NCBI GenBank assembly: GCA_016795285.1
Contig: JAEUIC010000001.1
Location: forward strand, 1 to 64,000
Source of the DNA: Planctomycetota bacterium
GTDB lineage: Bacteria; Planctomycetota; B15-G4; SIAN01
Length of the DNA stretch: 64,000 bases
Direction: 5' to 3'
A program made the position numbers and the translations under genes. The notes under the pieces were generated by a model. The model worked only from the letters and a program-made list of their open reading frames with translations. It ran no database searches and was not told the DNA's origin. This document shows positions 28,284 through 36,836 of the stretch, piece after piece. Position 1 is the stretch's first letter. Each line of letters opens with the position of its first letter.

Positions 28284-28321
28284 CGTAGCGAGCGGGCGCG
28301 GCGCGTGGTCAAGGAGCGGTC

Positions 28322-28392
28322 AAGTGCGGTTTTGACCGCCGTTTTCTCCCCGCCACCTGTGCGGATTTGACCGCCGTTTTCTCCCCGCCACC
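28322..28392. repeat. Intergenic repeat family B: tandem pair
   Basis: Two direct copies of the unit GTGCGG(A/T)TTTGACCGCC plus GTTTTCTCCCCGCCACC, at 28324-28357 and 28359-28392, between the kinase start and the stop of the next minus-strand gene. The sequence matches the array at 22058-22229, including the internal GCGGTTTTGACCGC palindrome. Here it lies about 75 bases past the 28465 stop and could end that transcript. Confidence 0.85.
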
Positions 28393-28464
28393 AAGCAGAG
28401 CGCCCCGCCGTCCCATGGGGGGCGGCGGGGCGCGAAGGATTCGTTCGGGTCTCTCGAGCGTCGG

Positions 28465-29367
28465 TCAGGACCGGGTGACGTCGAGCTTCAGCGTCCGCGT
28501 CGCGGTGGTGCCGTTGCGGCCGAGCGCCTTCACCGTGATCTCGAGCTTGCCGGCGCCGGTGGCGTGGAAGCGCCAGCGGCCCTGCTCGTCCTGCTCGACG
28601 TAGCCCTGGCCCTGCTGCCAGCCGCCGACCACGAAGTCGACGGCGCACGGCGCGCCGCCGGCCTCGCGAACGTCGACGTCGAGCGCGACCGACTCGCCCG
28701 CGACGACGCTCTGCTGCTCCGCCGCGAAGCGCTCGATCGACGGCTTCTGGAGCGACGCCCCTTCGGGCAGCGCCGGCTGCGCCAGCGCGCGCGCCGCGAT
28801 CGCCTCGACGATCGGCCGCACGTCGACCGCGCCGACCGCGTCGGGCTCGAGGTCCTTCACGCGGAACTCGAGGTTGCCGACCACGAAGGCGAGCCAGGCG
28901 ATCTTGCTGCCGTCGCGGCCGCCGTAGCCGATGTAGCCGAGGTCGCCCGCCCGGATGGAGCGCGACGCGGCCGTCGGCAGCGTCTTGGTCGACTGCACGT
29001 AGGCGATGTGGGTCAGCAGCGCCTCATGAGCCGGCGCCACCTCGTCGAACACCGCGAGCTCCACCAGCACGCGCGGCACGCCGGCGCCGTCGGCGAAGGT
29101 GCGCTTCGCCCCGCCCGCATCGTGCTCGACCGCGCGACCGGTGAGGCCGGCGAACTCGAGGTCGCCGAGCGCGAAGCCGTCGCGCCGCGCGCCCTTGATC
29201 CAGCTCGGCATGGCGTACTTCGCGCGCGCCGTCTCGATCAGCGGATCGATCTCGCGCGGGGCGCCCTGCCCGAAGAGGTTCTCACCCGAGAGGCCGGCAG
29301 CCAGCGCCGCCAGCAGCGCTCCGGCCGAGAGGCGGCGGAGCGAACGGAAGATCCAGTCGTGGTTCAT
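28465..29367 (-). CDS. Exported hypothetical protein with C-terminal Ig-like domain
   Basis: 300 residues from the ATG at 29367, which is preceded by CAGGAGAA at good spacing; the earlier Met at 29385 would contain that ribosome site within the coding region. Residues 1-34 are a signal peptide (SAGALLAALAAGLSGENLFG). Residues 35-190 form an unrecognised domain containing WIKGARRDGFALGDLEFAGL and GYIGYGGRDGSKIAWLAFVVGNLEFRV. The last about 80 residues (VVAGESVALDVDVREAGG, then GRWRFHATGAGKLEITVKALGRNG) look like a beta-sandwich, perhaps Ig or carboxypeptidase-regulatory-like. It starts 22 bases after the transglutaminase-like gene, so the two form an operon. Confidence 0.6.
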   Translation of the reverse strand: MNHDWIFRSLRRLSAGALLAALAAGLSGENLFGQGAPREIDPLIETARAKYAMPSWIKGARRDGFALGDLEFAGLTGRAVEHDAGGAKRTFADGAGVPRVLVELAVFDEVAPAHEALLTHIAYVQSTKTLPTAASRSIRAGDLGYIGYGGRDGSKIAWLAFVVGNLEFRVKDLEPDAVGAVDVRPIVEAIAARALAQPALPEGASLQKPSIERFAAEQQSVVAGESVALDVDVREAGGAPCAVDFVVGGWQQGQGYVEQDEQGRWRFHATGAGKLEITVKALGRNGTTATRTLKLDVTRS

Positions 29368-29389
29368 CGCGTTCTCCTGTGGCATCCGC

Positions 29390-31129
29390 TCAGTCGACCT
29401 TGGGGAGCTTCTGGGTGAACCACGTCACGTTGCCCTTGGCGAGCAGCGCCTCGTAGTTGTTCCAGTCGCGATCGTGGTTGAAGCCCGGCGTGCCCGGCAG
29501 CGCGTCGGGGTTGCCGTCCTCGTCGACACAGAGGCAGGCGTCCGAGATCTCGACGCCGTCGTCGCGCGTGATCACGTGGTGGTAGCTGAAGCCGTGGCTC
29601 CCCCACCAGAGATCGAGCGTGTAGTCGTCGGTGCCGATGCCCCAGATCGCGCGCAGGTTCATCGAGCCGAGCTGGTCGAGCTTCACGTTCGGCACGCCGA
29701 GCATCGAGAGCATCACCGAGGTGGTGGTGGCGCAATCGGTGCAGTTGACGTACTGGCCGAGATCGTGCGAGTTGAGCAGCTTCGAGAGGTGGACGGTGCC
29801 GGTGCCGCCGTAGTGGGTCGCGCCGCCGTCGCCGCCCTCGCTCGGGCAGTCGTAGGCGACGTCCTCGATGGCGGTGAGCAGGGTGCCCTGCTGGCCGAAG
29901 TAGCCCTTGATCAGCGCCTCGACCACCTTCTCCTGCGACGAGAGGGTGAGGCCGAACTCGGTCTTGTACTGGTCGAGGTAGTCGAGCACCTCGACCCACG
30001 GGCCGCTGTACTGCGTGCCGGTCGCGCCGCTCGCCCAGTAGGGGCGATCGAGGATGGTGTAGATGCGGTGCTCGGTCTCGAAGCGGCCCGGCATGCGGAT
30101 CCACGCGGTGGAGCCGGTCGGACGGTACTCGTAGCTCCACGCGATCTTGCGGTCGTTGCGCGTCGCGTTGCTGGAGACGGCGCCGCCGACCAGCGTCGCG
30201 GTGCCGTTCGGCGCGAGCGTCGTCGCGGTGGTCGTCCACGCGCCCTGGCCGTCCTGGCCGACGACGCGCAGGTCGTAGCCGGCGATCGGGAAGCGGCACG
30301 ACCCGACCGAGCCGTCGTTGCGGATGCAGTTCGAGCCGAACTTGAGCGTGAACTGCGGGACGGCGCCGGCGCGATAGCACAGCGGATAGTTGTGCCAGTC
30401 GTTCTCGTAGACCGGCGCACCCGAGAGGTTCAGTTCGAGCGCCGGCTCGTCGGTGGTGGTGTGGATCGCGGGCGCCGGGCGCGGCGTGCCGTCGTTGCGA
30501 TCGAGGTTCGAGAGGTCGCCGGTGTCGGCGCGCGACAGCCACTCGCCCGTCGAGGGCGTGGCATAGAACGCGTAGTTGCCGTTCTTCATGAAGTAGACGG
30601 TCTGCCACTCGTCGTTGGGCAGCGTCGCTTCGGCGGTGATCGTGGTGAACCCGATGCGCACCACGTCGAGGTCGTAGTCGAGCACGCGCTTCGCGCCGGT
30701 GTAGTCGGTCGCCTCGACGCGCAGCGTGTAGGCGGCGGGATCGGCCGGCAAGCCGGCGCTGTTCAGACCGTCCCAGAAGTGGCGGTGGAGCTGCGTCGCG
30801 CTGCCGCGCCGCTTGCCGCTGAAGACGGTGGCGATCGTCGCGCCACCGGCATCCACCACCGTGACCTGCACGGTGTAGGGATTCGGGCTCGGCGCGAGCG
30901 AGTACTGCACCTGCGCGCCGCCCCCCTCGAGCTTCGGATCGCACATCCGGGTCGTCTCGGCGGCAGTCAGGAACTGCACGCCGCCGCTGCCCGGGCCACC
31001 GCCGGTCGGCGGCGGCGGCGGAACGACCTGTGCCAGCGCGATCGCGCCGGCGGCGGAGAACGACAGCGCGCCGGTCACGGCGGCCACCATTCCCAAGCCC
31101 TGCACCCACAAGCGCTGTCGACGCATCAT
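29390..31129 (-). CDS. Secreted FlgD-Ig-like plus transglutaminase-like protein
   Basis: 579 residues. The signal peptide (about 1-34) is followed by a Pro/Gly linker (PPPPPTGGGPGSGG). Residues about 70-145 resemble a FlgD/CHU-type Ig domain (VQVTVVDAGGATIATVFSGK, HFWDGLNSAGLPADPAAYTLRV). The C-terminal 200 residues contain GQYVNCTDCATTTSVMLSMLG, then GFSYHHVITRDDG and EISDACLCVDEDG, which match the ordered Cys-His-Asp of a transglutaminase-like fold. The catalytic role is inferred from spacing only. It may crosslink or cleave envelope proteins. It is the first gene of a two-gene operon. Confidence 0.6.
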   Translation of the reverse strand: MMRRQRLWVQGLGMVAAVTGALSFSAAGAIALAQVVPPPPPTGGGPGSGGVQFLTAAETTRMCDPKLEGGGAQVQYSLAPSPNPYTVQVTVVDAGGATIATVFSGKRRGSATQLHRHFWDGLNSAGLPADPAAYTLRVEATDYTGAKRVLDYDLDVVRIGFTTITAEATLPNDEWQTVYFMKNGNYAFYATPSTGEWLSRADTGDLSNLDRNDGTPRPAPAIHTTTDEPALELNLSGAPVYENDWHNYPLCYRAGAVPQFTLKFGSNCIRNDGSVGSCRFPIAGYDLRVVGQDGQGAWTTTATTLAPNGTATLVGGAVSSNATRNDRKIAWSYEYRPTGSTAWIRMPGRFETEHRIYTILDRPYWASGATGTQYSGPWVEVLDYLDQYKTEFGLTLSSQEKVVEALIKGYFGQQGTLLTAIEDVAYDCPSEGGDGGATHYGGTGTVHLSKLLNSHDLGQYVNCTDCATTTSVMLSMLGVPNVKLDQLGSMNLRAIWGIGTDDYTLDLWWGSHGFSYHHVITRDDGVEISDACLCVDEDGNPDALPGTPGFNHDRDWNNYEALLAKGNVTWFTQKLPKVD

Positions 31130-31232
31130 TCGCGAGCTCCGTTCGAAACGAGGTTTGCAGTTCGAGGGCGTTTCGCGCGGCCGGGGAGCGTATCACTGCG
31201 TCTTGAGCGGCGCGACCCGTGACCCGCCTTCG

Positions 31233-32894
31233 ATGGGTGCAATATTCCGCACCCCTGCCGTGGAGCCCGCCTTGCCGAACTCGCCCCGCCTCGTTCGCGC
31301 TCCGTTCGCCGCTCCGCTCCTCCTGCTGGCCGCGCTGCTGCTCTTCGCGGCGCCCGGTACCCACGCCGCGCCGCGGCCGGCGGGCGACGCGACCAGCGAG
31401 CAGCTCGCCACCTTCGCCAAGGCGTTCCAGCAGAGCGCCAAGTCCCCGAAGGACGCTGCGGCGCGCGGCGAGGCGATCGCGCTGCTCGGCGACGGCGACG
31501 GGCCGCTCTTGGCGAAGGCGCTGGTCGACGGCTACGCCGACGTCTCCGAGGAGCTGCTCGCCCTCCAAGCGCGCAAGGAGGAGGTCGACGCGCGGATCGA
31601 GACGATGGTGAAGGGGCAGGAGTTCGGGAAGCGGACGCTCGACACCGGCGTGAAGGCGACCTACGACGCGCTCTGCCGCGAGACCAGCGCGCTCGGCGAG
31701 TCGATCGAGGCGCTGCACGGGCTGCAGAAGCGACTGCTCGAGCGGGCCGAGCGGCTCGATGGCGATCCGGCCATCGGCTGGCTCGTCGCCAACGTGATCG
31801 GCGCGAAGAAGCTGCCGCTGTCGCTCAAGCTCTTCGTGGCGCGCGCGGCGGGCGGCCGCGGCGAGCCGTTCGCGGTGCCGCTGATGAAGGCGCTCGCGCG
31901 CTCGACCGCAGCCGAGGAGCTCGCCGTCGTGCTGGAGGGGCTCGCGAGCTGCGGGCGGGCGGCGCAGGAGTGCGCGCCGACGGTCCTGAAGGCGCTGCAG
32001 CACGACGACGCGGCGGTGCGCGAACAGGCGGCGTGGGCGCTCGCCCACTTCGCGGCGCCCGAGGCGATCGAGCCGCTGATCGCGCGCCTCGAGCTGGAGA
32101 GCGGGCGGACGCAGCGGCGCATGGGCGTCGCGCTCGAGATCCTCACGAGCGTGCAGCTCGGCGACTCGCCGCGCGCGTGGCGCGACTGGCTGGCGAAGGA
32201 GGGGGCCGACTACGTCGCCGGCAAGCAGCCGCTGTCGAAGGGGCGCTCGAAGCTGGCCGACGCACTCACCGCGCCGGCCGATCCGAAGAAGGGCGTCTAC
32301 TACTACGGCATCCCGCAGGAGGGGAAGTCGATCGTCTACGTGATCGATTGCTCCGGCTCGATGATGGCGTCCATCAAGAACCCGCCGACCGATGGCGGCC
32401 CGCCGGTCGACGCCGGCCCCGACAGCCGCATGGAGGCGACCAAGGAGGCGCTGATCGAGGTGCTCGGGAAGCTGACCAAGGACGACAAGTTCGCGATCGT
32501 CTGCTTCAACGACGTGGTCGTCCCCTACGCGAAGGCGATGACGCCGGCGACGCCCGCCGAGATCAAGAAGGCGCAGGCGTGGGTGCGCGCGCTCGCGCCG
32601 CTGCAGACCACGAACATCCACGACGCGCTCGAGCAGGCGTTCGCGCTGGCCGGCCGCGGCGCGCAGGACAAGTACTACAAGAGCGTGGTCGACACGATCT
32701 TCCTGCTGACCGACGGCTCGCCGACCAAGCCCGACAGCACGCCCGACTCGACCGAGCGGATCCTCGACGCGGTGCGCCGCTGGAATCCGACGAAGCACGT
32801 CGTGCTCCACACGATCGGCATCGGCAAGGGGCTGAACGTCAACTTCCTGCAGCAGATCGCCAAGGAGAACGGCGGGCGGTTCGTGCAGCAGTGA
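31233..32894 (+). CDS. Secreted VWA-domain protein with HEAT-like repeats
   Basis: 553 residues if it starts at ATG 31233; a GTG at 31260 would give a tighter signal peptide (LVRAPFAAPLLLLAALLLFAAPGTHA). Residues about 45-340 are helical with HEAT-like units (VPLMKALARSTAAEELAVVLEGL, QHDDAAVREQAAWALAHFAAPEAIEPL) and an early coiled-coil. Residues about 370-553 are a von Willebrand A domain: YVIDCSGSM is the DxSxS metal-site motif, LQTTNIHDAL supplies the Thr, and FLLTDGSPTKPDS the Asp. Probable surface or periplasmic metal-dependent binding protein. Start choice is uncertain. Confidence 0.8.
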   Translation: MGAIFRTPAVEPALPNSPRLVRAPFAAPLLLLAALLLFAAPGTHAAPRPAGDATSEQLATFAKAFQQSAKSPKDAAARGEAIALLGDGDGPLLAKALVDGYADVSEELLALQARKEEVDARIETMVKGQEFGKRTLDTGVKATYDALCRETSALGESIEALHGLQKRLLERAERLDGDPAIGWLVANVIGAKKLPLSLKLFVARAAGGRGEPFAVPLMKALARSTAAEELAVVLEGLASCGRAAQECAPTVLKALQHDDAAVREQAAWALAHFAAPEAIEPLIARLELESGRTQRRMGVALEILTSVQLGDSPRAWRDWLAKEGADYVAGKQPLSKGRSKLADALTAPADPKKGVYYYGIPQEGKSIVYVIDCSGSMMASIKNPPTDGGPPVDAGPDSRMEATKEALIEVLGKLTKDDKFAIVCFNDVVVPYAKAMTPATPAEIKKAQAWVRALAPLQTTNIHDALEQAFALAGRGAQDKYYKSVVDTIFLLTDGSPTKPDSTPDSTERILDAVRRWNPTKHVVLHTIGIGKGLNVNFLQQIAKENGGRFVQQ

Positions 32895-33057
32895 AGCGGC
32901 GGCGCGGCGAGTCGCGCGCTCACGACGCCAGCAGCGCCCGCGGGCGAATGGGCGGCGGCGCGGCGATTGCAGCACTCGCGAGCGGGTCGAGCGGCGAGCG
33001 CGGTGCATGGCGCCCTCGGCTCGGCATGATCTCGCCCCTTCGCCCTGGAGAACTGCG

Positions 33058-34110
33058 ATGAGTTCCGATTCGCGCCCCGCCGCCTCATCTGCGCCCCCCA
33101 CCACGCCGTCGGCCACTTCGCCCGACGCCATCCGCGACGCGGTGCGCGAGGGGTACGCCAAGATCGCGCGCGGCGGCAGCCAGCTGCCGGTCTTCCAGGG
33201 AACGCTGCCCACGGCGAGCGGACCGAGCGGCGCGCCGACGAGCGCCGCCGCCACCGCCGCATCCGCGTCGAGCTGCTGCGCGCCGGGCGAGGCGTGCGCC
33301 GCTCCCGCTGCCGACGCGGCGAGCTGCTGCGGCCCGTCGAGCGGCGGCCAAGGCGGCTGCTGCTCGGTTCCGGCCGATCCGGGCGCGCTGGCGGAAGCGC
33401 TCGGTTACTCGAAGGAGGAGCTCGCGGCGCTGCCGGAGGGGACGAACCTCGGCCTCTCGTGCGGCAACCCGCAGGCGATCGCCGGGCTGCGCGAGGGCGA
33501 CGTCGTGGTCGACCTCGGCGCCGGCGCCGGCTTCGATCTCTACCTCGTCAGCAAGAAGGTCGGCCCGCGCGGCCGCGCGATCGGCGTCGACATGACGCCC
33601 GAGATGGTGAAGCGCGCGCGCGGCAACCTCGCGGCGTGGCAGAAGAAGACCGGGCTCTCGAACGTCGAGTTCCGCCTCGGCGAGATCGAGCACCTGCCGG
33701 TGGCCGACGGCTCCGTTGACGTCGTCATCAGCAACTGCGTGCTGAACCTCTCGCCCGACAAGCCGCAGGTGTGGCGCGAGATCGCGCGCGTGCTGAAGCC
33801 GGGCGGGCGCGTCGTCGTCTCCGACCTCGCGCTCGAGGCGCGGCTGCCGCCGGCCGTGCTCGCGATGGTCGATGCGCTGGTCGGCTGCGTCTCGGGCGCG
33901 GCGCTGGTCGCGGAGTCGGAGGCGTGGGCGAAGGCGGCCGGGCTGGTCGACGTGCAGCTCACCCGCAAGGGCGACTACCTCGCGACGCTCGAGTCGATGG
34001 GCGATCCGCTCTACGCCGAGATCACGAAGCAGCTGCCGCCCGGCCGCACCGCCAAGGACTACGTGACGAGCCTGCTGGTCGCAGCGCGGAAGCCGACGGT
34101 GGCGAGGTGA
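33058..34110 (+). CDS. arsM: Arsenite methyltransferase-like SAM-dependent methyltransferase (ArsM type)
   Basis: 350 residues. The ATG at 33058 follows CTGGAGAA. Residues 30-60 (AIRDAVREGYAKIARGG) and CGNPQAIAGLREGDVVVDLG are typical of ArsM proteins. The SAM site is VVDLGAGAGFDLYLVSKKVG, with GVDMTPEMVKRAR, and ISNCVLNLSPDK carries one of the arsenic-binding cysteines. A cysteine-rich insert (about 82-117, with CC, CxxxxxC, CC and CC groups) adds several thiols. The expected reaction methylates As(III), a detoxification step. The next gene is translationally coupled. No arsR or arsenite pump is nearby, so arsenic specificity rests on family resemblance. Confidence 0.82.
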   Translation: MSSDSRPAASSAPPTTPSATSPDAIRDAVREGYAKIARGGSQLPVFQGTLPTASGPSGAPTSAAATAASASSCCAPGEACAAPAADAASCCGPSSGGQGGCCSVPADPGALAEALGYSKEELAALPEGTNLGLSCGNPQAIAGLREGDVVVDLGAGAGFDLYLVSKKVGPRGRAIGVDMTPEMVKRARGNLAAWQKKTGLSNVEFRLGEIEHLPVADGSVDVVISNCVLNLSPDKPQVWREIARVLKPGGRVVVSDLALEARLPPAVLAMVDALVGCVSGAALVAESEAWAKAAGLVDVQLTRKGDYLATLESMGDPLYAEITKQLPPGRTAKDYVTSLLVAARKPTVAR

Positions 34111-34949
34111 GCGAGGGCGCGAACGCGAAGGGAAGCGGCGCCGAGGGAGGCACCGCAGCGAGTGCCGGCGCCGCGAGCGGCGAAGCGGGCGGCGTTTCGG
34201 CCGGCCCGACCACGCCGCGGGACGGCGCGGCGAGCGGCGCGCGCCGCTCGGCCCGCTTCTGGATCGCGGTGCAGGTGGCGCCGCTGCTGCTCAGCGTCGG
34301 AGCGTGGCTCGCGCTGCAAGGGGTGCTGCGGCGCGATTGCGTCGTGAAACAGGCGGGCTACGGGTTCGTCGGCTGCATCGTCGTGCCGGAGCACGAGCCG
34401 TGGCTCGACTGGCGCCACGGGACGCGCCGCGAGCTGCTGCACGCCGCGGTGGCGCAACGCGGCTGGCTCTGGCCGCTGGCGCTCGCGCCGGAGGTGCGGG
34501 GCGGCGCGGCGCAACTGCTGATCGAGTCGGCGCGCGGCGACGATGCGACCGCCGTGGCCGAGGCGGTGGAGCACGAGCAGCTCGACCCCGCGTTCGGCGC
34601 GCTCCACTTCGCGCTCGCCTGGAGCGAGAGCCGGCGCGGGATGCCGGGGTTCCTGGCGGAGTGGCTCGATGGCGCGCCCCACCAGCAGCTCTTCGCGACG
34701 ATCGCGCTGTCGATGCTGACCGGCACGCGTGCAGAGCGGCTCGATCGAGTGAACTACTCGCCGCTGCCCGCGCCCGACGGCGCCACGCGCGCCGAGGAGA
34801 TCGAGCGCGCCGCGCAGGCGCTCTTCCTGCAGCCGCTCGCCGACGCGGCCGCCGCTTGGCGCGAGGAGGTCGCGGCGGCGACCCAGCGCTCGCGCGCCGA
34901 GATCGTCGCGCTGCTCGCGATCTGCCCGCGCCGCTGGTCGCTCTTCTGA
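34107..34949 (+). CDS. Membrane-anchored hypothetical protein
   Basis: 280 residues from a GTG at 34107 overlapping the methyltransferase stop (GTGA), so translation is coupled. A low-complexity Gly/Ala/Ser-rich N-terminus of about 47 residues precedes one transmembrane helix (WIAVQVAPLLLSVGAWLALQGVL) and then CVVKQAGYGFVGCIVV. The remaining 180 residues look helical (LLHAAVAQRGWLWPLALAPEV, LLIESARGDDATAVAEAVEHE). I do not recognise a family. The coupling to an ArsM-like enzyme could mean a shared job but the sequence gives no further support. Confidence 0.6.
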   Translation: MSEGANAKGSGAEGGTAASAGAASGEAGGVSAGPTTPRDGAASGARRSARFWIAVQVAPLLLSVGAWLALQGVLRRDCVVKQAGYGFVGCIVVPEHEPWLDWRHGTRRELLHAAVAQRGWLWPLALAPEVRGGAAQLLIESARGDDATAVAEAVEHEQLDPAFGALHFALAWSESRRGMPGFLAEWLDGAPHQQLFATIALSMLTGTRAERLDRVNYSPLPAPDGATRAEEIERAAQALFLQPLADAAAAWREEVAAATQRSRAEIVALLAICPRRWSLF

Positions 34950-34952
34950 CGG

Positions 34953-35070
34953 CGTTTTGTTCCGGGAGAACGCCGCCGCCAGGAACCGCACACCACGCCC
35001 CACCGACGCCGCACCGATCGTGGAGCGGCGCGGGGTGCGGAATCCGTCGGCGGAACGCTCCCGGATCGGG
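34953..35070. repeat. Repeat family A inverted pair (REPIN-like)
   Basis: TTCCGGGAGAACGCCGCC near 34963 and GGCGGAACGCTCCCGGATC at 35049-35067 are imperfect inverted copies flanking about 70 bases, with matching inner arms (CCGCAC and GTGCGG). The unit lies between two converging genes and has the same layout as 63447-63575. It could fold into one long hairpin and end transcription from both sides. Confidence 0.65.
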
Positions 35071-35081
35071 ATGCCGGCCGG

Positions 35082-36680
35082 TCAGCGCAGCGCGCGCAGC
35101 GCCGCGTCGAGGCGCGGGAACATCGCGTCGATGTCGGCGAGCGACACGGCGCCGATGCTCATGCGGAACCACCCGTCGTCCTGCTTCGAGCCGAACGCCT
35201 GGAACGGGACGATCGCGCAACCGGCCGCGTTCAGCAGGTAGCGGCGGATCTCCTCGTTGGTGCGCAGCGTGGTGCCGTCGGGCGCCTGCTTGCCCATCAG
35301 CGCGAAGCGCGCGGTGAGGTAGATCGCGCCCGCCGGCGCCAGCGCATCGACCGGCAGCCCCGCCGCCTTCAGCGCCGCCATCCCGCCGTGCAGCGTTTCG
35401 AGCCGCTGCTGCTCCGCCTGCTTGCTCACCGCGTGGAACTCGCGGATCACGTCGGGGCGATCGAGCAGCTGCGCCGACGCGATCTGCTCCGCGCGCGGCG
35501 CCCACGCTCCGACGTGGCCGAGCATGTTGCTCATCGAGCGGATGACGTCGGTCGGCCCGACGCACCAACCGACGCGCAGCCCCGTGGCGGAGAAGGGCTT
35601 GCTCAAGCCGTCGACGAAGAGGGTGTAGGGACGCATCTCGGGTCGCAGCCCGACCGGCGTCACGTGCTTCACGCCGCCGAACGTCAGCATCCAATAGACC
35701 TGGTCGTACATCACGTAGAGCGGCCGCTCGCCCGGCCCGCGCCGCCCGTTCTCCTCGAGCACCATGTCGCAGATCTCGCCGAGCACCTCCGCGCTGAACG
35801 CGGTGCCGGTCGGATTGAGCGGCGAGTTGAGCGAGAGGAGCCGCGCGCCGCGGATCGCCTCCTGCAGCAGCGCGCGCGTCGGCAGGAACGACTGCTCCGC
35901 CGAGCAGACCACCGGCCGCTCGAGCGCGCCGAGCTGGTGGCAGTAGTGGTTGTTGTTCCAGCTCGGGACCGGATAGACGACCGCGTCGCCCGGATCGACC
36001 AGCGAGCGGTAGGTTCCGTAGATGGCCGGCCGCGCGCCGCCGGTCACGAGGATCCCCTCGATCGGGTAGTCGAGGCCGAGTTCCGACGCGTAGAAGCGCT
36101 GCAGCGACTGGCGCAGCGGCAGCACGCCGTCGGACGGCGGGTAGTTGGTCTCGCCGTTCGCGATCGCGGCCGTGATCGCGTCGCGCAGGAACTCGGGGAT
36201 CGGGAACTGCTTGCTGTCGAAGTCGCCGACCGTGAGGTTGCAGATCGTCGCGCCAGCCGCCATCTGCGCGCGGATCTCGGCGGCGATCTTCAGGATCTCC
36301 GAGCCGGTGAGCCCCGACGCCATCTGCGACAGGCGGCCGCCGTCGCTGCGCGGCGCGACCGCGAGCGGGGCAGTGGCCGGCGCGGCGATCGGCGTCGGCT
36401 GGCTCGACTTCGTCGCCCGCTTCTTCACGACCGGCTTCGCCACCGCCATCGCCGTCGCCTTCTTCGCGACCGGCTTCGCGCTCTTCGTCACCGCCTTCGT
36501 CACCGCCGTCTTCACTGCCTTCTTCGCAGCTGCCTTCGCCCCTGCGCCCCGCTTCGCCGCACCCGCCGCTGCGCTCTTCTTCGCAGCAGCAGCGCCGCCC
36601 CGCTTCAAGGCCGCCGGCAGCTTCAAGCGAGCGATCGACAGGCGACGGATCTTGGCCACGAGCAGCTCCTGCAGGCGCAC
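35082..36680 (-). CDS. Class I/II PLP-dependent aminotransferase with a histone-H1-like N-terminal tail
   Basis: 532 residues if read from GTG 36680. Residues about 25-95 are almost wholly Ala, Lys and Val in the AAAKKA/VAKKAT style of histone H1 or bacterial HctB-like proteins. The catalytic part begins near 112 (RLSQMASGLTGSEILKIAAEI) and is a fold-type I aminotransferase: NLTVGDFDSKQFPIP, NYPPSDGVLPLRQSL, SLNSPLNPTGTAFS, YDQVYW, and DGLSKPFSATGLRVGW with the PLP lysine at 361. It ends with the small domain. The amino-acid substrate is not clear. No good ribosome site marks the GTG, so the tail's exact start is uncertain, but any start before Met117 includes at least part of it. Confidence 0.82.
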   Translation of the reverse strand: MRLQELLVAKIRRLSIARLKLPAALKRGGAAAAKKSAAAGAAKRGAGAKAAAKKAVKTAVTKAVTKSAKPVAKKATAMAVAKPVVKKRATKSSQPTPIAAPATAPLAVAPRSDGGRLSQMASGLTGSEILKIAAEIRAQMAAGATICNLTVGDFDSKQFPIPEFLRDAITAAIANGETNYPPSDGVLPLRQSLQRFYASELGLDYPIEGILVTGGARPAIYGTYRSLVDPGDAVVYPVPSWNNNHYCHQLGALERPVVCSAEQSFLPTRALLQEAIRGARLLSLNSPLNPTGTAFSAEVLGEICDMVLEENGRRGPGERPLYVMYDQVYWMLTFGGVKHVTPVGLRPEMRPYTLFVDGLSKPFSATGLRVGWCVGPTDVIRSMSNMLGHVGAWAPRAEQIASAQLLDRPDVIREFHAVSKQAEQQRLETLHGGMAALKAAGLPVDALAPAGAIYLTARFALMGKQAPDGTTLRTNEEIRRYLLNAAGCAIVPFQAFGSKQDDGWFRMSIGAVSLADIDAMFPRLDAALRALR

Positions 36681-36836
36681 GTCGACGACGCGCGACGGGG
36701 TCGAAAGGGGCGGGCAGATTAGCGACCGCTCGTAGACCGTTCCCTCCGGGCGCGCGCCTCGTCATCATCCGCCGCTCGCGCCACGGCTCGCCCCGCCGCT
36801 CGTCCCCGAGGCCACCGCCCGACGGAGCTGGTCCGA

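Noticed and set aside
36145..36735. Plus-strand frame rich in Phe and Ala opposite the histone-like tail
   Set aside because: It is the complement of Lys/Ala codons and looks membrane-like only for that reason.
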